Below, one piece after another: positions 24,798 through 34,077 of a DNA stretch of 43,614 nucleotides. Where the stretch lies: assembly GCA_002729235.1 (NCBI GenBank), contig PBTY01000059.1, positions 8,908 through 52,521 of the forward strand, given 5' to 3'. The notes under the pieces are model-generated. The model was given only the letters and a program-made list of their open reading frames with translations, did not search any database and was not told the origin of the DNA. The stretch's first letter is position 1. Every line of letters begins with the position of its first letter. Made by a program: the position numbers and the translations under genes. This DNA is from Rickettsiales bacterium (GTDB lineage: Bacteria; Bacteroidota; Bacteroidia; Cytophagales; Cyclobacteriaceae).

Positions 24798-27113
24798 TTA
24801 AGATTTGGTGGCAATAGGTGCGGCAAGGCAAGTATCAGGAATATCAAAAGCATCTACCAATACCAATGCATCTTTTCTCACTTCAAAGCACAATTTATTA
24901 ATCAACTTACGGATGGCTTTCGTTTTCACCCCCTCCATGTAATCATGTTCCAGATACCAACCTTTGTTCACTTCAATGGTGTGCAATCCATACAGCTGAC
25001 AAAGTCTGGTCATTGACTGCTTCGCTGGACCGTCAGTCATGGTTTCTATTGCTGAAACAAACTGTTCCAACACGACTCGCTCAATGTAAGCAAAACCAAC
25101 ATTTAACATATGGTATTGGGTCTGATTAAAGGCATCAAAAGAATCCATCTCATTATCAATGTGTTTCTTAATTCGTTTGGCAGCTGAGGTAAGAATATCA
25201 GTTTCCCGGTATTTGAAGGCTCCAAACAGGAAGTCGAAATCTAACAAGTGATCTTCATCTGTACTTCTTATGGTCACCGGATTCTTTTCCGATATAGATG
25301 TTTTTGCCTGATTGGCAATGTAGCTCAGTGCTCCGAACAAGTTGATATCAGCAAATTCCTTCTTGAATTCTGACAACCTACTCTTGGCAACCAACTGCAT
25401 CAAGACCGTGTTGTCACCTTCAAAAGTGGTATAGATATCTGTATCATTCTTTAACCGATCTATTCGATTTTCAGACAAATACCCTTTCCCTCCACAAGCT
25501 TCTCTGCACTCTTGCAATCCAGCGGTCACCTTCCAGGTGGTGTACGCCTTAAGTCCAGCTGCTAGTGCTTCGATTTCCTGCATTTCTTCCTCAGTACGAT
25601 TGAGGAAGCGATTAGTCAAATATTGCAAGGCAAAGTGTAATGCGTAAGATTGAGCCAACAGTGGCATTAGCCTTCTCTGGTGAGTCCGGTAATTGAGGAT
25701 AGGTACCTCTTTTCCATTCTCCGGACCAAATTGACGTCTACCATCACCATATTGAATAGCAATGCTTAAACCACTTTTCAGTGCACTAAGTCCTGAGCGT
25801 GGTATTCCGATACGTCCACCTACCAGAGTGCCAAGCATGGTAAAAAACCGTCGATTATCACTTGTAATTGGACTTTGAAACTTACCTTCTTCATCAATGG
25901 ATGCGAATCGATCCAACATATCGTCTACAGGTATTTCCACCTGATCAAACCAAATTCGACCATTATCCACCCCATTCAAACCCATCTTAGGTCCACAGTC
26001 TTCTATGGTCACCCCTTTTTGAAGTTCTCCCTTTTCATTTCTGAGAGGCACTACAAAGGCATTGACACCATAATCTGTATCATCAATAATTAATTTGGCA
26101 AAGACCGTCGCTTTTTGCCCATGAAGAGCAGCATTACCTATGTACTCCTTACCTGCATCTCGGCTTGGAGTGTGTATCAGAATGGTCTTTGTCTCATGAT
26201 TGTATGTTGCCGTAGTTTCAAGGCCTTTCACATTCGATCCATGCCCAGTCTCTGTCATGGCAAAGCACCCTGGTAATTTCAAACTACCAATATCCTTGAG
26301 GTATTTTTTATGATGTTTCTCGGTACCCAGAAAATAAACACTCATCCCCCAGAGTCCGAACTGCACACCAAATTTGATCACCATACTGAGGTCATGATAC
26401 GACAAGGTTTCCATGACTGTGAAGTAGCCTTTCATATCCTCCTGACCTCCAGCAAACTTTGGATAAGCCAGGCTTCCAAACCCTTGTTCTGCTAAGTACT
26501 GACACCATTTCAGGACCTGCTCGCGGTATTCTCGCTTGCTTTCTCCTTGATAATAAGCAAACTCAGGATCAGAAAGGATGATCTTCACTTTGCGAATCAA
26601 ATCTTTATTATCTCCTTCCAGCAACTCCCGTACTTCCGAAGCCAGCAGTTCAGAATTTCCAGTTTCTTCTGTACCAGCCATACTGTCTTGTTGATGGAAT
26701 CGCAAATGGTATGCTGCTTCACGTGATAAGATACCTAATGCCTCCTCTAAGTCAGTAAGTGGTGCTCTGGCTAAATCCAACGACTCATCATTTTGATTTC
26801 TTGCATTCAGTCGAGCTAGCTCAATTCCGATATCCACCAGGCTTTTCTTCATGTCCTTAGTCAGGTTTCCAGAAACCTTTCTTATTTCTTCCAACCATCG
26901 TTTAAGACTAGATGGTTTAGGTGGATTTTGTGGGTCCAGATAACTCATGATGAATTTTTTATCCTCTCCGGTAATCCATCCTTGCTGATCAACCAAATCA
27001 CGGATTTTCAAAATTTCGCTTGGTGTTAATACGGCATCTGCCCAAACCATATACATGATGGGCAAGAATGAAAACAAATGAGGGTTAGCCTGGAAGTATT
27101 TAGATTCTATCAT
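24798..27113 (-). CDS. Acyl-CoA oxidase/dehydrogenase-family flavoenzyme
   Basis: A 771-residue FAD enzyme of the acyl-CoA oxidase type, oxidising acyl-CoA to trans-2-enoyl-CoA. Core landmarks: GCFAMTETGHGSNVKGLETTA, GLNGVDNGRIWFDQVEIP, QYGDGRRQFGP, RECREACGGKGYLSENRID-like segment and the catalytic region YTTFEGDNTVLMQLVAKS. The C-terminal part matches the acyl-CoA oxidase C-terminal domain. An unusual N-terminal segment (about 13-60, SFLPIMYMVWADAVLTPSEI) reads like a TerB-type helical module. It precedes the serine hydrolase gene by 8 bases. Whether it uses oxygen or an electron-transfer flavoprotein cannot be decided from sequence. Confidence 0.9.
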   Translation of the reverse strand: MIESKYFQANPHLFSFLPIMYMVWADAVLTPSEILKIRDLVDQQGWITGEDKKFIMSYLDPQNPPKPSSLKRWLEEIRKVSGNLTKDMKKSLVDIGIELARLNARNQNDESLDLARAPLTDLEEALGILSREAAYHLRFHQQDSMAGTEETGNSELLASEVRELLEGDNKDLIRKVKIILSDPEFAYYQGESKREYREQVLKWCQYLAEQGFGSLAYPKFAGGQEDMKGYFTVMETLSYHDLSMVIKFGVQFGLWGMSVYFLGTEKHHKKYLKDIGSLKLPGCFAMTETGHGSNVKGLETTATYNHETKTILIHTPSRDAGKEYIGNAALHGQKATVFAKLIIDDTDYGVNAFVVPLRNEKGELQKGVTIEDCGPKMGLNGVDNGRIWFDQVEIPVDDMLDRFASIDEEGKFQSPITSDNRRFFTMLGTLVGGRIGIPRSGLSALKSGLSIAIQYGDGRRQFGPENGKEVPILNYRTHQRRLMPLLAQSYALHFALQYLTNRFLNRTEEEMQEIEALAAGLKAYTTWKVTAGLQECREACGGKGYLSENRIDRLKNDTDIYTTFEGDNTVLMQLVAKSRLSEFKKEFADINLFGALSYIANQAKTSISEKNPVTIRSTDEDHLLDFDFLFGAFKYRETDILTSAAKRIKKHIDNEMDSFDAFNQTQYHMLNVGFAYIERVVLEQFVSAIETMTDGPAKQSMTRLCQLYGLHTIEVNKGWYLEHDYMEGVKTKAIRKLINKLCFEVRKDALVLVDAFDIPDTCLAAPIATKS

Positions 27114-27220
27114 GTCCGGAGTACGTTGTTATTATCTTAATAACCAATAAGCTATTAATTATTGTTAAAAATAATTGTTAACCTAACTAAACTAGTCCAT
27201 AAAGCGTTTTCTTTGAAGCA

Positions 27221-28009
27221 GTGAAATTCCAATTATTTATTTGTTTGGTTCTAGGAGCCCATTGGCTGGTTGGTCAAAACCAGATACAGGGCATGGTGGT
27301 TGATGAAAAGGATGAACCTATTGGATTCTGTCATGTCTACAATAAAACGCTAGAACACGGAAAGGTTAGTGACATCAAGGGAAAGTTCGTTATTCTTGGC
27401 AACCCGGGAGATTCCGTGCGCTTTTCTTATGTTGGATATAAAAGCACTGTAATAGCTGTTACGAATTCTCATGTAGTGAATTACATCAAAATAACACTAC
27501 CAAAAGATTCGATTCTATTGCCATCGATTACAATCTATGCAGACAAATATTTCAAGGTGCCTATCCGCGAAAAAGGTCCCCCAATTTTTATTCCAGGAGT
27601 TTCCAAAGTAGATCCTTCCGAACCTATCAAACCTGGTGATGTGTATTTAGGTAGCCAATCAGGTGACAATGTATTTCTTGCGCCTACTGTTGGGATTTAT
27701 GGACCTATCACCTACTTCAGCAAAGATGAAAGGGAAAAACGCAAAGCTGAAGAAGCTTACGTCGAAACACGTGAAACCTTAAGCTATCAAAAATTTATGG
27801 CCAATGATACAGTCAGAATTCATTTGAGCCGGAGGTTTAACTTAGACAGTGCAGAGTACACAGAAGTCATCTACAGACTACATGAAAACTTCCCTGGAAT
27901 CCAGAAGACTTACATGAAAAATGAAATCTGGCACTGGCTCCTTTCCTATTTTGAGCAGAATTCTCAAATTGTCAAAAGGAATGCCTTAATCAGACCTGAA
28001 GGTAATTAG
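27221..28009 (+). CDS. Secreted protein with carboxypeptidase-regulatory-like (CarboxypepD_reg) domain
   Basis: A 262-residue exported protein. The frame begins with GTG at 27221 followed by a signal peptide (KFQLFICLVLGAHWLVGQ); no in-frame ATG precedes the domain. Residues about 20-95 are a CarboxypepD_reg-like beta sandwich (IQGMVVDEKDEPIGFCHVYN, GKVSDIKGKFVI, FSYVGYKS), as at the N-terminus of TonB-dependent receptors, but no barrel follows. The remaining part (about 96-262) has KYFKVPIREKGPPIFIPGV and SPREKRK-like basic stretches with no recognised domain. Probable envelope protein of unknown role. It is divergent from the acyl-CoA gene and ends 3 bases before GH77. Confidence 0.8.
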   Translation: MKFQLFICLVLGAHWLVGQNQIQGMVVDEKDEPIGFCHVYNKTLEHGKVSDIKGKFVILGNPGDSVRFSYVGYKSTVIAVTNSHVVNYIKITLPKDSILLPSITIYADKYFKVPIREKGPPIFIPGVSKVDPSEPIKPGDVYLGSQSGDNVFLAPTVGIYGPITYFSKDEREKRKAEEAYVETRETLSYQKFMANDTVRIHLSRRFNLDSAEYTEVIYRLHENFPGIQKTYMKNEIWHWLLSYFEQNSQIVKRNALIRPEGN

Positions 28010-28012
28010 CCC

Positions 28013-30739
28013 CTAGTAATCAGCTTGTCTACCACCTTGATCAATCAATTGCCTTAAGAATCCATTAAAACCTTCTTCTTTCAACAAATCTTCCATGGAT
28101 ATATGGAAGCGATACTTCCAATAATGCTGGGAAATTGCCGGCACGTTGATTCGTTCCACCTCAGGATCGGTCCTTCGCAGCTGTCCATCCATAGCTATCA
28201 AGTCCTGAATTGGGAAAATCGCCAGCATGCTTGGAGATTTTAAATGCTGATCAATCACATCTTTAGCCACCCATGGTTCACAGAAATAAGGAGCCCCACC
28301 CTGATGACCGATGATTGTATTATAGAATCGTTGGGTTTGGTCTGTATCTTCCTGCCACCATTCACGCAGTGTGGACATGTCATGACTTCCTGTACTCGTC
28401 ACGCTCAAATAAGGTGTGTCTGCTGGATTCCAAAACTCTCGATCATCGTTTGGCATTCGCTGAATTGCCAGACTGAGTATTTGTAATTCATTCATCACGC
28501 CTGGAACACTAGCAGGCACCATACCTAGATCCTCACCGCAGATTAACATATCTGTGGCATCTTTGAGCATCGGCAACTTCTTCATGGCACTATCACGCCA
28601 AAAGTCGTTGTGACGCCTGTAATAATAATCGAGATATAATGCATCGATCTTCTCTCTCGTACCGGGGTCCAATTCATTGAAAGAGTAGGTACTATGCAAA
28701 CTCATTCTTGGATTGAAGGCTCGTCCGTTGCTCAGAGGTGCTTCCAGAAAGAGTACTTCGCCAATCAAACGATAGAGGTTATTTCTCAACCAGGTGTTGA
28801 ACTCAGCACTTTGGGGCTCTTCGGCTATTCTACTGTCAAAGTATTCTTTTACCTTTCGTTGAGTATCATACAGTTCTTTCATTTGATAACATCCCGGCGC
28901 ATATTCTTCCAGGAATTGTCTGATGATCATTTCAGCGTGATTCCCAAACAGATCATAGATCATGTGCTCCCTGATGTATGGCTTACACAATCGATCATAG
29001 TCAAAATGAATTCCACGTTGCGCTATTTCATCTATGTGAAAAGGTAAAGCAGGATTGAACCGTCCCATCAAACCTTCTACCTGTTCCCATGGAATCTCCC
29101 AAATCCTAAAAAAGCCCAAAATATGATCTATACGAAATACATCGAAGTAGTCGGACATTTTCACCATCCGTTCACGCCACCAACTGTAGTCATCTTTGGC
29201 CATTTCCTCCCAATTGTATGTTGGGAAGCCCCAATTCTGTCCTGTAATGGAAAAATCATCCGGCGGAGCACCTGCTTGAGTGTCCATGTTGAATAAATGT
29301 GGCAATCTCCAGGCATCTACCGAATTGCGATAAATGCCTATTGGGATATCCCCTTTAAGTACCACTCCATGGGCACGTGCATATTCGGTCGCTTCTTTTA
29401 GTTGTTTATCTAAATGAAACTGAATGAAATAATGAATGGCAACATCATCGTAATGCTTTGATTTCGGGGAAACAAACAGGTCTAATTCCTTTTGAGTCAT
29501 TCGCTCATGCTTACCCCATTGAGTGAAATCAGGAGTATTGTTTTTATCTCTCAGGCAACAGAAAGCAGCGTAATCTGGCAACCAGTTTTTATTCGCTTCG
29601 AAGAACTCTTTGAAAGCCTTGCTTTTGAGGAACTTCTCTTTATTCTCTTCAAAACTCCACTTGAAGAACTCAGATTTCAATGTCATTACACCCTCATAAT
29701 CAACCTCTTCCAGAGCATTCAATTCCGTAGCTTTCTTGTCGATTTTGGCTTGGGCTTTTTTATCCTTCAATTGGCCAATGGCACTCATGTTGGCATAAAT
29801 AGGATGAAGTGCATCTACCGAAACAGCAGCATAAGGATAAGAATCCACCCAGGTGTGCGTAGCTACTGTATCATTGACAGGAAGTACCTGCACCACTTTC
29901 AACCCAGTCTTCACTGCCCAGTCGACCATGAGTTTGATATCGGGAAACTCTCCCACTCCCGCTCCATTTTCTGTGCGTAGTGAAAACACTGGAATAGCTA
30001 CTCCTGCAGCCTTCCATTGACCAACGGGATATCTAAACTCTTCTTCGGTATGAACGATAAGCTTTTTCTTGTCAGACAGATCATGTAGTGGAAAATAGCG
30101 ATTATTCCCACTTTCCCACGTGACTACTTTTTTATCCTTAAGTGAGTAAATGACGAATTTGTATTCAAAAGGGGTAGCGTCATCACCTATTGGAATATCA
30201 ACTTTCCAAATCGGAAAATCCTCATCACTCATTAAGACTACTTGATCTTCCTTCCAACTACCAAGAGCTTTGACACTCCCAACTACCCCCATTTGGTAGT
30301 CTTGTCCAATTCTTGGAGCTCTAAGTTGAAGTCTGATGTAACTTTCTTTTTTCTGATAGTTGATAGTTTGCGGTTCTGGCTTATCTCTTGTGAAGAAAGC
30401 CTTCATGAATGGAGCTGTTAGCAGATTGTTCTCAGACGCCTGCACCGATCTCCAGTAATCACGTAAGTAAATAGTATCGAACTGCTTATTTGCGCTGATG
30501 ACTCTTGGTTCTCCAAATTCTCCAATAATTTCTGATGAATTTTCGGATTTAATAATGTAAGTGTATTCAATATCTGAATTGACATTCAAATCAACATCCA
30601 GTTCCCAGAGCTCTCCACTACCTGGATGCATTTTCACTGCCTGATCGGCATCCCAGTTCCCAAGTTCTTTATCCTTACCCAAAACGTATACATGCTGTCC
30701 CCAATGCGTACGATACCCGACTACAAACTTCACCTTCAT
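28013..30739 (-). CDS. malQ: 4-alpha-glucanotransferase (GH77) with two starch-binding domains
   Basis: Disproportionating enzyme that transfers alpha-1,4-glucan segments, central to maltodextrin/glycogen use. The 908-residue size and the order of two N-terminal CBM20 starch-binding modules (about 1-95 and 120-220) before the GH77 barrel match plant DPE2-type enzymes. Catalytic residues: nucleophile Asp in FRIDHILGFFRIWEIP, acid/base Glu in LICGEDLGMVP and the Asp of STGSHDMSTLREWW. No signal peptide, cytoplasmic. It is divergent, across a 313-bp gap, from the aldolase gene, and the nearby GH13 lipoproteins complete an alpha-glucan block. Confidence 0.95.
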   Translation of the reverse strand: MKVKFVVGYRTHWGQHVYVLGKDKELGNWDADQAVKMHPGSGELWELDVDLNVNSDIEYTYIIKSENSSEIIGEFGEPRVISANKQFDTIYLRDYWRSVQASENNLLTAPFMKAFFTRDKPEPQTINYQKKESYIRLQLRAPRIGQDYQMGVVGSVKALGSWKEDQVVLMSDEDFPIWKVDIPIGDDATPFEYKFVIYSLKDKKVVTWESGNNRYFPLHDLSDKKKLIVHTEEEFRYPVGQWKAAGVAIPVFSLRTENGAGVGEFPDIKLMVDWAVKTGLKVVQVLPVNDTVATHTWVDSYPYAAVSVDALHPIYANMSAIGQLKDKKAQAKIDKKATELNALEEVDYEGVMTLKSEFFKWSFEENKEKFLKSKAFKEFFEANKNWLPDYAAFCCLRDKNNTPDFTQWGKHERMTQKELDLFVSPKSKHYDDVAIHYFIQFHLDKQLKEATEYARAHGVVLKGDIPIGIYRNSVDAWRLPHLFNMDTQAGAPPDDFSITGQNWGFPTYNWEEMAKDDYSWWRERMVKMSDYFDVFRIDHILGFFRIWEIPWEQVEGLMGRFNPALPFHIDEIAQRGIHFDYDRLCKPYIREHMIYDLFGNHAEMIIRQFLEEYAPGCYQMKELYDTQRKVKEYFDSRIAEEPQSAEFNTWLRNNLYRLIGEVLFLEAPLSNGRAFNPRMSLHSTYSFNELDPGTREKIDALYLDYYYRRHNDFWRDSAMKKLPMLKDATDMLICGEDLGMVPASVPGVMNELQILSLAIQRMPNDDREFWNPADTPYLSVTSTGSHDMSTLREWWQEDTDQTQRFYNTIIGHQGGAPYFCEPWVAKDVIDQHLKSPSMLAIFPIQDLIAMDGQLRRTDPEVERINVPAISQHYWKYRFHISMEDLLKEEGFNGFLRQLIDQGGRQADY

Positions 30740-31052
30740 TCCAAACTACTTTTTTATCTTTTTTTATATGTAAAATCTACGGTTATCACACCTCCAGACC
30801 ATTTTACACTCATCTACATCTAAGTCCTCAATCAATCCTTTTTGCACTTCGGTCAATAACAAACGATTGAAACCGTATTAATACCGGGATTAATTGAATT
30901 CTAACAAATAATCACCCCATAAAACAGGGTTAAAATATAAAATTCTTAAATATTAACACCTGTGAATAATAGAATTTAAAAGGTTGGGAAGCTTATCCAA
31001 CTATCGGGTTATATTTGCTTGAGAAATCTAAAACCTATAAATATTTTTAATA
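30740..31052. other. Intergenic region between malQ and the class II aldolase
   Basis: A 313-bp AT-rich stretch without a credible gene. It holds the divergent promoters; only the aldolase -7 box (31010-31018) is convincing. A short imperfect dyad (CGGTCAAT with ATTGAAACCG near 30852-30877) could be an operator. Nothing else seen. Confidence 0.6.
31010..31018 (+). promoter_or_regulatory. Predicted aldolase promoter -7 box
   Basis: TATATTTGC, a full TAnnTTTGY match, 35 bases upstream of the aldolase ATG. A TTG at 30984-30986 is a possible -33 element with somewhat long spacing (23 bp). Confidence 0.6.
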
Positions 31053-32117
31053 ATGAAATTCAGACCGGGTGTACTTACTGGAAAAGAAGCGACTGATCTT
31101 CTGAACTACGCAAATGAAAATGGTTTTGCATTACCAGCTGTAAATACAATAGGAACCAACACAATCAATGGTGTTTTGGAAACTGCCAGAGATTTAAAGT
31201 CTCCGGTAATCATACAGTTCTCAAATGGTGGTGCTGCGTTCATCGCTGGAAAAGGATTGAGTAATGACGGGCAGCAAGCTGCTATTGCTGGGGCGGTTGC
31301 GGGTGCTAAGCACGTACACGAAATGGCTGAGAAATATGGAGTTTCTGTCATTCTTCATACCGATCATGCGGCTAGAAAATTACTTCCATGGATAGATGGT
31401 ATGTTGGATGCCAGCGAGAAGCATTTTGAGGAAACAGGTTCTCCTCTATTCAGCTCGCACATGATTGACTTATCAGAGGAGCCAATTGAAGAAAACATTG
31501 CTACAAGTAAGAAATACTTTGAGAGAATGGCCAAAATGGGCATGACTTTGGAGATTGAGCTTGGAGTAACAGGTGGAGAAGAAGATGGTGTGGACAACAC
31601 TGATATCGATAACAGCAGATTGTACACTCAACCAGAAGAAGTATCTTATGCTTACGAAGAGTTGATGAAAATCTCTCCAAACTTTACCATTGCTGCGGCA
31701 TTTGGTAACGTACACGGAGTATACAAGCCAGGTAATGTGAAGTTGACTCCAAAAATCCTTAAAAATTCACAGGATTACATCCAGGAAAAATATGGTACAG
31801 GTCACAACCCTGTAAACTTTGTATTCCATGGTGGATCAGGTTCTACAAGAGAGGAAATTAGAGAAGCGATCTCTTACGGAGCGATCAAAATGAACATTGA
31901 TACAGACATGCAGTGGGCATTCTGGGACGGAATTAAGAACTACTATCAGGCAAAAGAAGGCTACCTTCAAAACCAGATTGGTAACCCTGAAGGTGATGAT
32001 GTTCCTAACAAAAAATTCTATGATCCACGTGTTTGGTTGAGAGAAGCAGAAAAATCTTTTGTAGAGAGATTAAAAGTTTCTTTTGAAGATCTTAACAACA
32101 TCGGTACAAACGCTTAA
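31053..32117 (+). CDS. fbaA: Class II fructose-bisphosphate aldolase
   Basis: Zinc-dependent glycolytic and gluconeogenic enzyme cleaving fructose 1,6-bisphosphate to dihydroxyacetone phosphate and glyceraldehyde 3-phosphate. At 354 residues it matches the long class II-A type. Landmarks: PAVNTIGTNTINGVLETA, VILHTDHAARKLLPWIDG with Asp/His metal and catalytic residues, LEIELGVTGGEEDGV and the phosphate-binding VFHGGSGS and MNIDTDMQWAFW. Monocistronic: own promoter box upstream and a strong terminator after it. Confidence 0.97.
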   Translation: MKFRPGVLTGKEATDLLNYANENGFALPAVNTIGTNTINGVLETARDLKSPVIIQFSNGGAAFIAGKGLSNDGQQAAIAGAVAGAKHVHEMAEKYGVSVILHTDHAARKLLPWIDGMLDASEKHFEETGSPLFSSHMIDLSEEPIEENIATSKKYFERMAKMGMTLEIELGVTGGEEDGVDNTDIDNSRLYTQPEEVSYAYEELMKISPNFTIAAAFGNVHGVYKPGNVKLTPKILKNSQDYIQEKYGTGHNPVNFVFHGGSGSTREEIREAISYGAIKMNIDTDMQWAFWDGIKNYYQAKEGYLQNQIGNPEGDDVPNKKFYDPRVWLREAEKSFVERLKVSFEDLNNIGTNA

Positions 32118-32138
32118 TTTCAATCGTTTGAAATTTTT

Positions 32139-32180
32139 GAAAGCCATCATGACGCTTATGTCATGATGGCTTTCTTGTTT
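32139..32180 (+). terminator. Rho-independent terminator of the aldolase gene
   Basis: GAAAGCCATCATGAC (32139-32153) is perfectly complementary to GTCATGATGGCTTTC (32160-32174), loop GCTTAT, followed by TTGTTT. The 15-bp stem after the stop codon makes this a firm call. Confidence 0.9.
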
Positions 32181-32250
32181 CATACCTATTGCCTAAGGTT
32201 TCTTCTTCTTGTATTTTAGAGGATCAAACCCAAATAAACCACCAGTTTTG

Positions 32251-34059
32251 ATGAGGAGAATCTCTATATATCTGATTGCGCTGGCCTCACTCCTTGCCTG
32301 CAGCAGTCCTACAAACGACACGACACAACCAACACGTATGGAATCCAAAAACCGCATGATCCTTTACCAGATGTTTACGCGTCTGTTTACCAATACCAAC
32401 CTTACCAACAAACCCTGGGGGACAATAGAGGAAAATGGTGTTGGTAAATTCAATGAAATCACTGCTAAATCTCTGGAAGAGCTAAAAGCAATGGGAATCA
32501 CTCATATTTGGTTTACCGGGGTAATCGAGCATGCAGTATTGACAGATTACACTGCGTATGGAATACCATTGGATGACGCGGATGTGGTAAAAGGCCGAGC
32601 CGGCTCTCCATATGCCATCAAAGATTACTATGATGTCAATCCAGATCTGGCAGAATCAGTACCAGACCGAATGAAAGAATTCGAAGCATTGGTGAAACGT
32701 ACACATGAAATCGGTTTGAAAGTGATTATTGATTTTGTACCGAACCATGTGGCCAGAGCATATCATTCTGATGCAAAGCCAGAAGGCATCATAGACTTTG
32801 GTGATGATGATAATACTTCTGTTGCTTTTGACAAGGACAACAACTTTTATTACATCCCAGAAAGTAGCTTTAAAGTACCTGAAGGATACGAATCTCTTGG
32901 AGATAATCCTTTCCCAACCAAAGATGGTTTGTTTTCTGAAACGCCGGCCAAAGCAACCGGAAATGACGTATTTAGTGCTGAGCCCTCCATTTATGACTGG
33001 TTTGAAACCGTGAAATTGAACTATGGAGTGGAATACCAGGAACATGGACGAGTGAGGTATTTTCATAAGCCACCGAACACCTGGCTCAAGATGCGGGATA
33101 TCCTGCTTTACTGGGCAGCAAAAGATGTAGACGGTTTTCGTTGTGACATGGCCGAAATGGTGCCCGTGGAGTTTTGGGAGTGGGTAACCAAAGAAGTCAA
33201 AGCTCAATACCCTGAGATTACTTTCACAGCAGAGATTTATAATCCTGACGCCTACAGAGACTACATCAACACAGGTGGGTTTGATTACCTGTATGACAAA
33301 GTGGAATTATACGACACGTTAAAAGGGATCATTCAAAACAGGATGACTACTGATGCCATTACCGGCATCTGGCAGCGACAAGATGGAATCACTGACAACA
33401 TGCTGCGGTTCCTGGAAAACCACGATGAGCAGCGCATCGCCTCACCTGACTTTGCCGGAGACATGTGGAAAGGTATTCCTATGATGGCAGTGACTTCTTT
33501 TATGCACAAAGGGCCGGTCATGCTGTATTTTGGGCAGGAAGTAGGTGAACCGGGTAAAGGAGAATCTGGTTTTGGCGGAGACGATGGTCGCACCACCATA
33601 TTTGACTACTGGGGAGTACCTGAACATGCTAAATGGATCAATGAAGGGCAGTTTGATGGTGGCGGATTGAGTAATGACCAAAAAGAGTTGCGGGAAGCAT
33701 ATGCAGATATACTGAATTTATGCAACAGCTCGAGTGCAATTCGTGAGGGTGGATTCTATGACCTACACTACTACAACCGAAACGAGGAATACACTGGCTA
33801 TTCTGACAAGATCTATGCTTTTGTAAGACACTCGGAGGATGAAGTGCTATTAATTGTGACAAACTTTGCGTCTGAAAAGCAATCCGCCAAAATAAAAATA
33901 CCAGAACCAGCATGGGAAACTTTCGGATTGACCAGTGAAGATTTGAAAGCCAATAACAATAGCTTCAACAAATCGAGCACCACCACTTACGCAAATGAAT
34001 CTGAGTTGGTGGTTGATTTAGATCCGATGAGTTATGCCATCATCACCTTAGACCAATAA
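32251..34059 (+). CDS. GH13 alpha-amylase-family lipoprotein
   Basis: A 602-residue glycoside hydrolase of the alpha-amylase clan. The ATG at 32251 gives a lipoprotein signal MRRISIYLIALASLLACSS, so the enzyme is lipid-anchored, likely at the outer or inner membrane; the upstream TTG frame is rejected. All four GH13 motifs are visible: DFVPNHV, GFRCDMAEM (nucleophile Asp), Glu in FTAEIYNP, and FLENHDEQR. The C-terminal beta domain runs from about 520 (IYAFVRHSEDEVLLIVTNFA). Acts on alpha-1,4-glucans; exact product pattern is not readable. Next GH13 follows by 18 bases, same operon. Confidence 0.93.
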   Translation: MRRISIYLIALASLLACSSPTNDTTQPTRMESKNRMILYQMFTRLFTNTNLTNKPWGTIEENGVGKFNEITAKSLEELKAMGITHIWFTGVIEHAVLTDYTAYGIPLDDADVVKGRAGSPYAIKDYYDVNPDLAESVPDRMKEFEALVKRTHEIGLKVIIDFVPNHVARAYHSDAKPEGIIDFGDDDNTSVAFDKDNNFYYIPESSFKVPEGYESLGDNPFPTKDGLFSETPAKATGNDVFSAEPSIYDWFETVKLNYGVEYQEHGRVRYFHKPPNTWLKMRDILLYWAAKDVDGFRCDMAEMVPVEFWEWVTKEVKAQYPEITFTAEIYNPDAYRDYINTGGFDYLYDKVELYDTLKGIIQNRMTTDAITGIWQRQDGITDNMLRFLENHDEQRIASPDFAGDMWKGIPMMAVTSFMHKGPVMLYFGQEVGEPGKGESGFGGDDGRTTIFDYWGVPEHAKWINEGQFDGGGLSNDQKELREAYADILNLCNSSSAIREGGFYDLHYYNRNEEYTGYSDKIYAFVRHSEDEVLLIVTNFASEKQSAKIKIPEPAWETFGLTSEDLKANNNSFNKSSTTTYANESELVVDLDPMSYAIITLDQ

Positions 34060-34077
34060 CCCTACCCAAACTGAAAA

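Noticed and set aside
32656-33207. Long antisense frame inside the GH13 gene
   Set aside because: A shadow of the real gene in another frame; product has no plausible domain and the GH13 motifs are on the plus strand.
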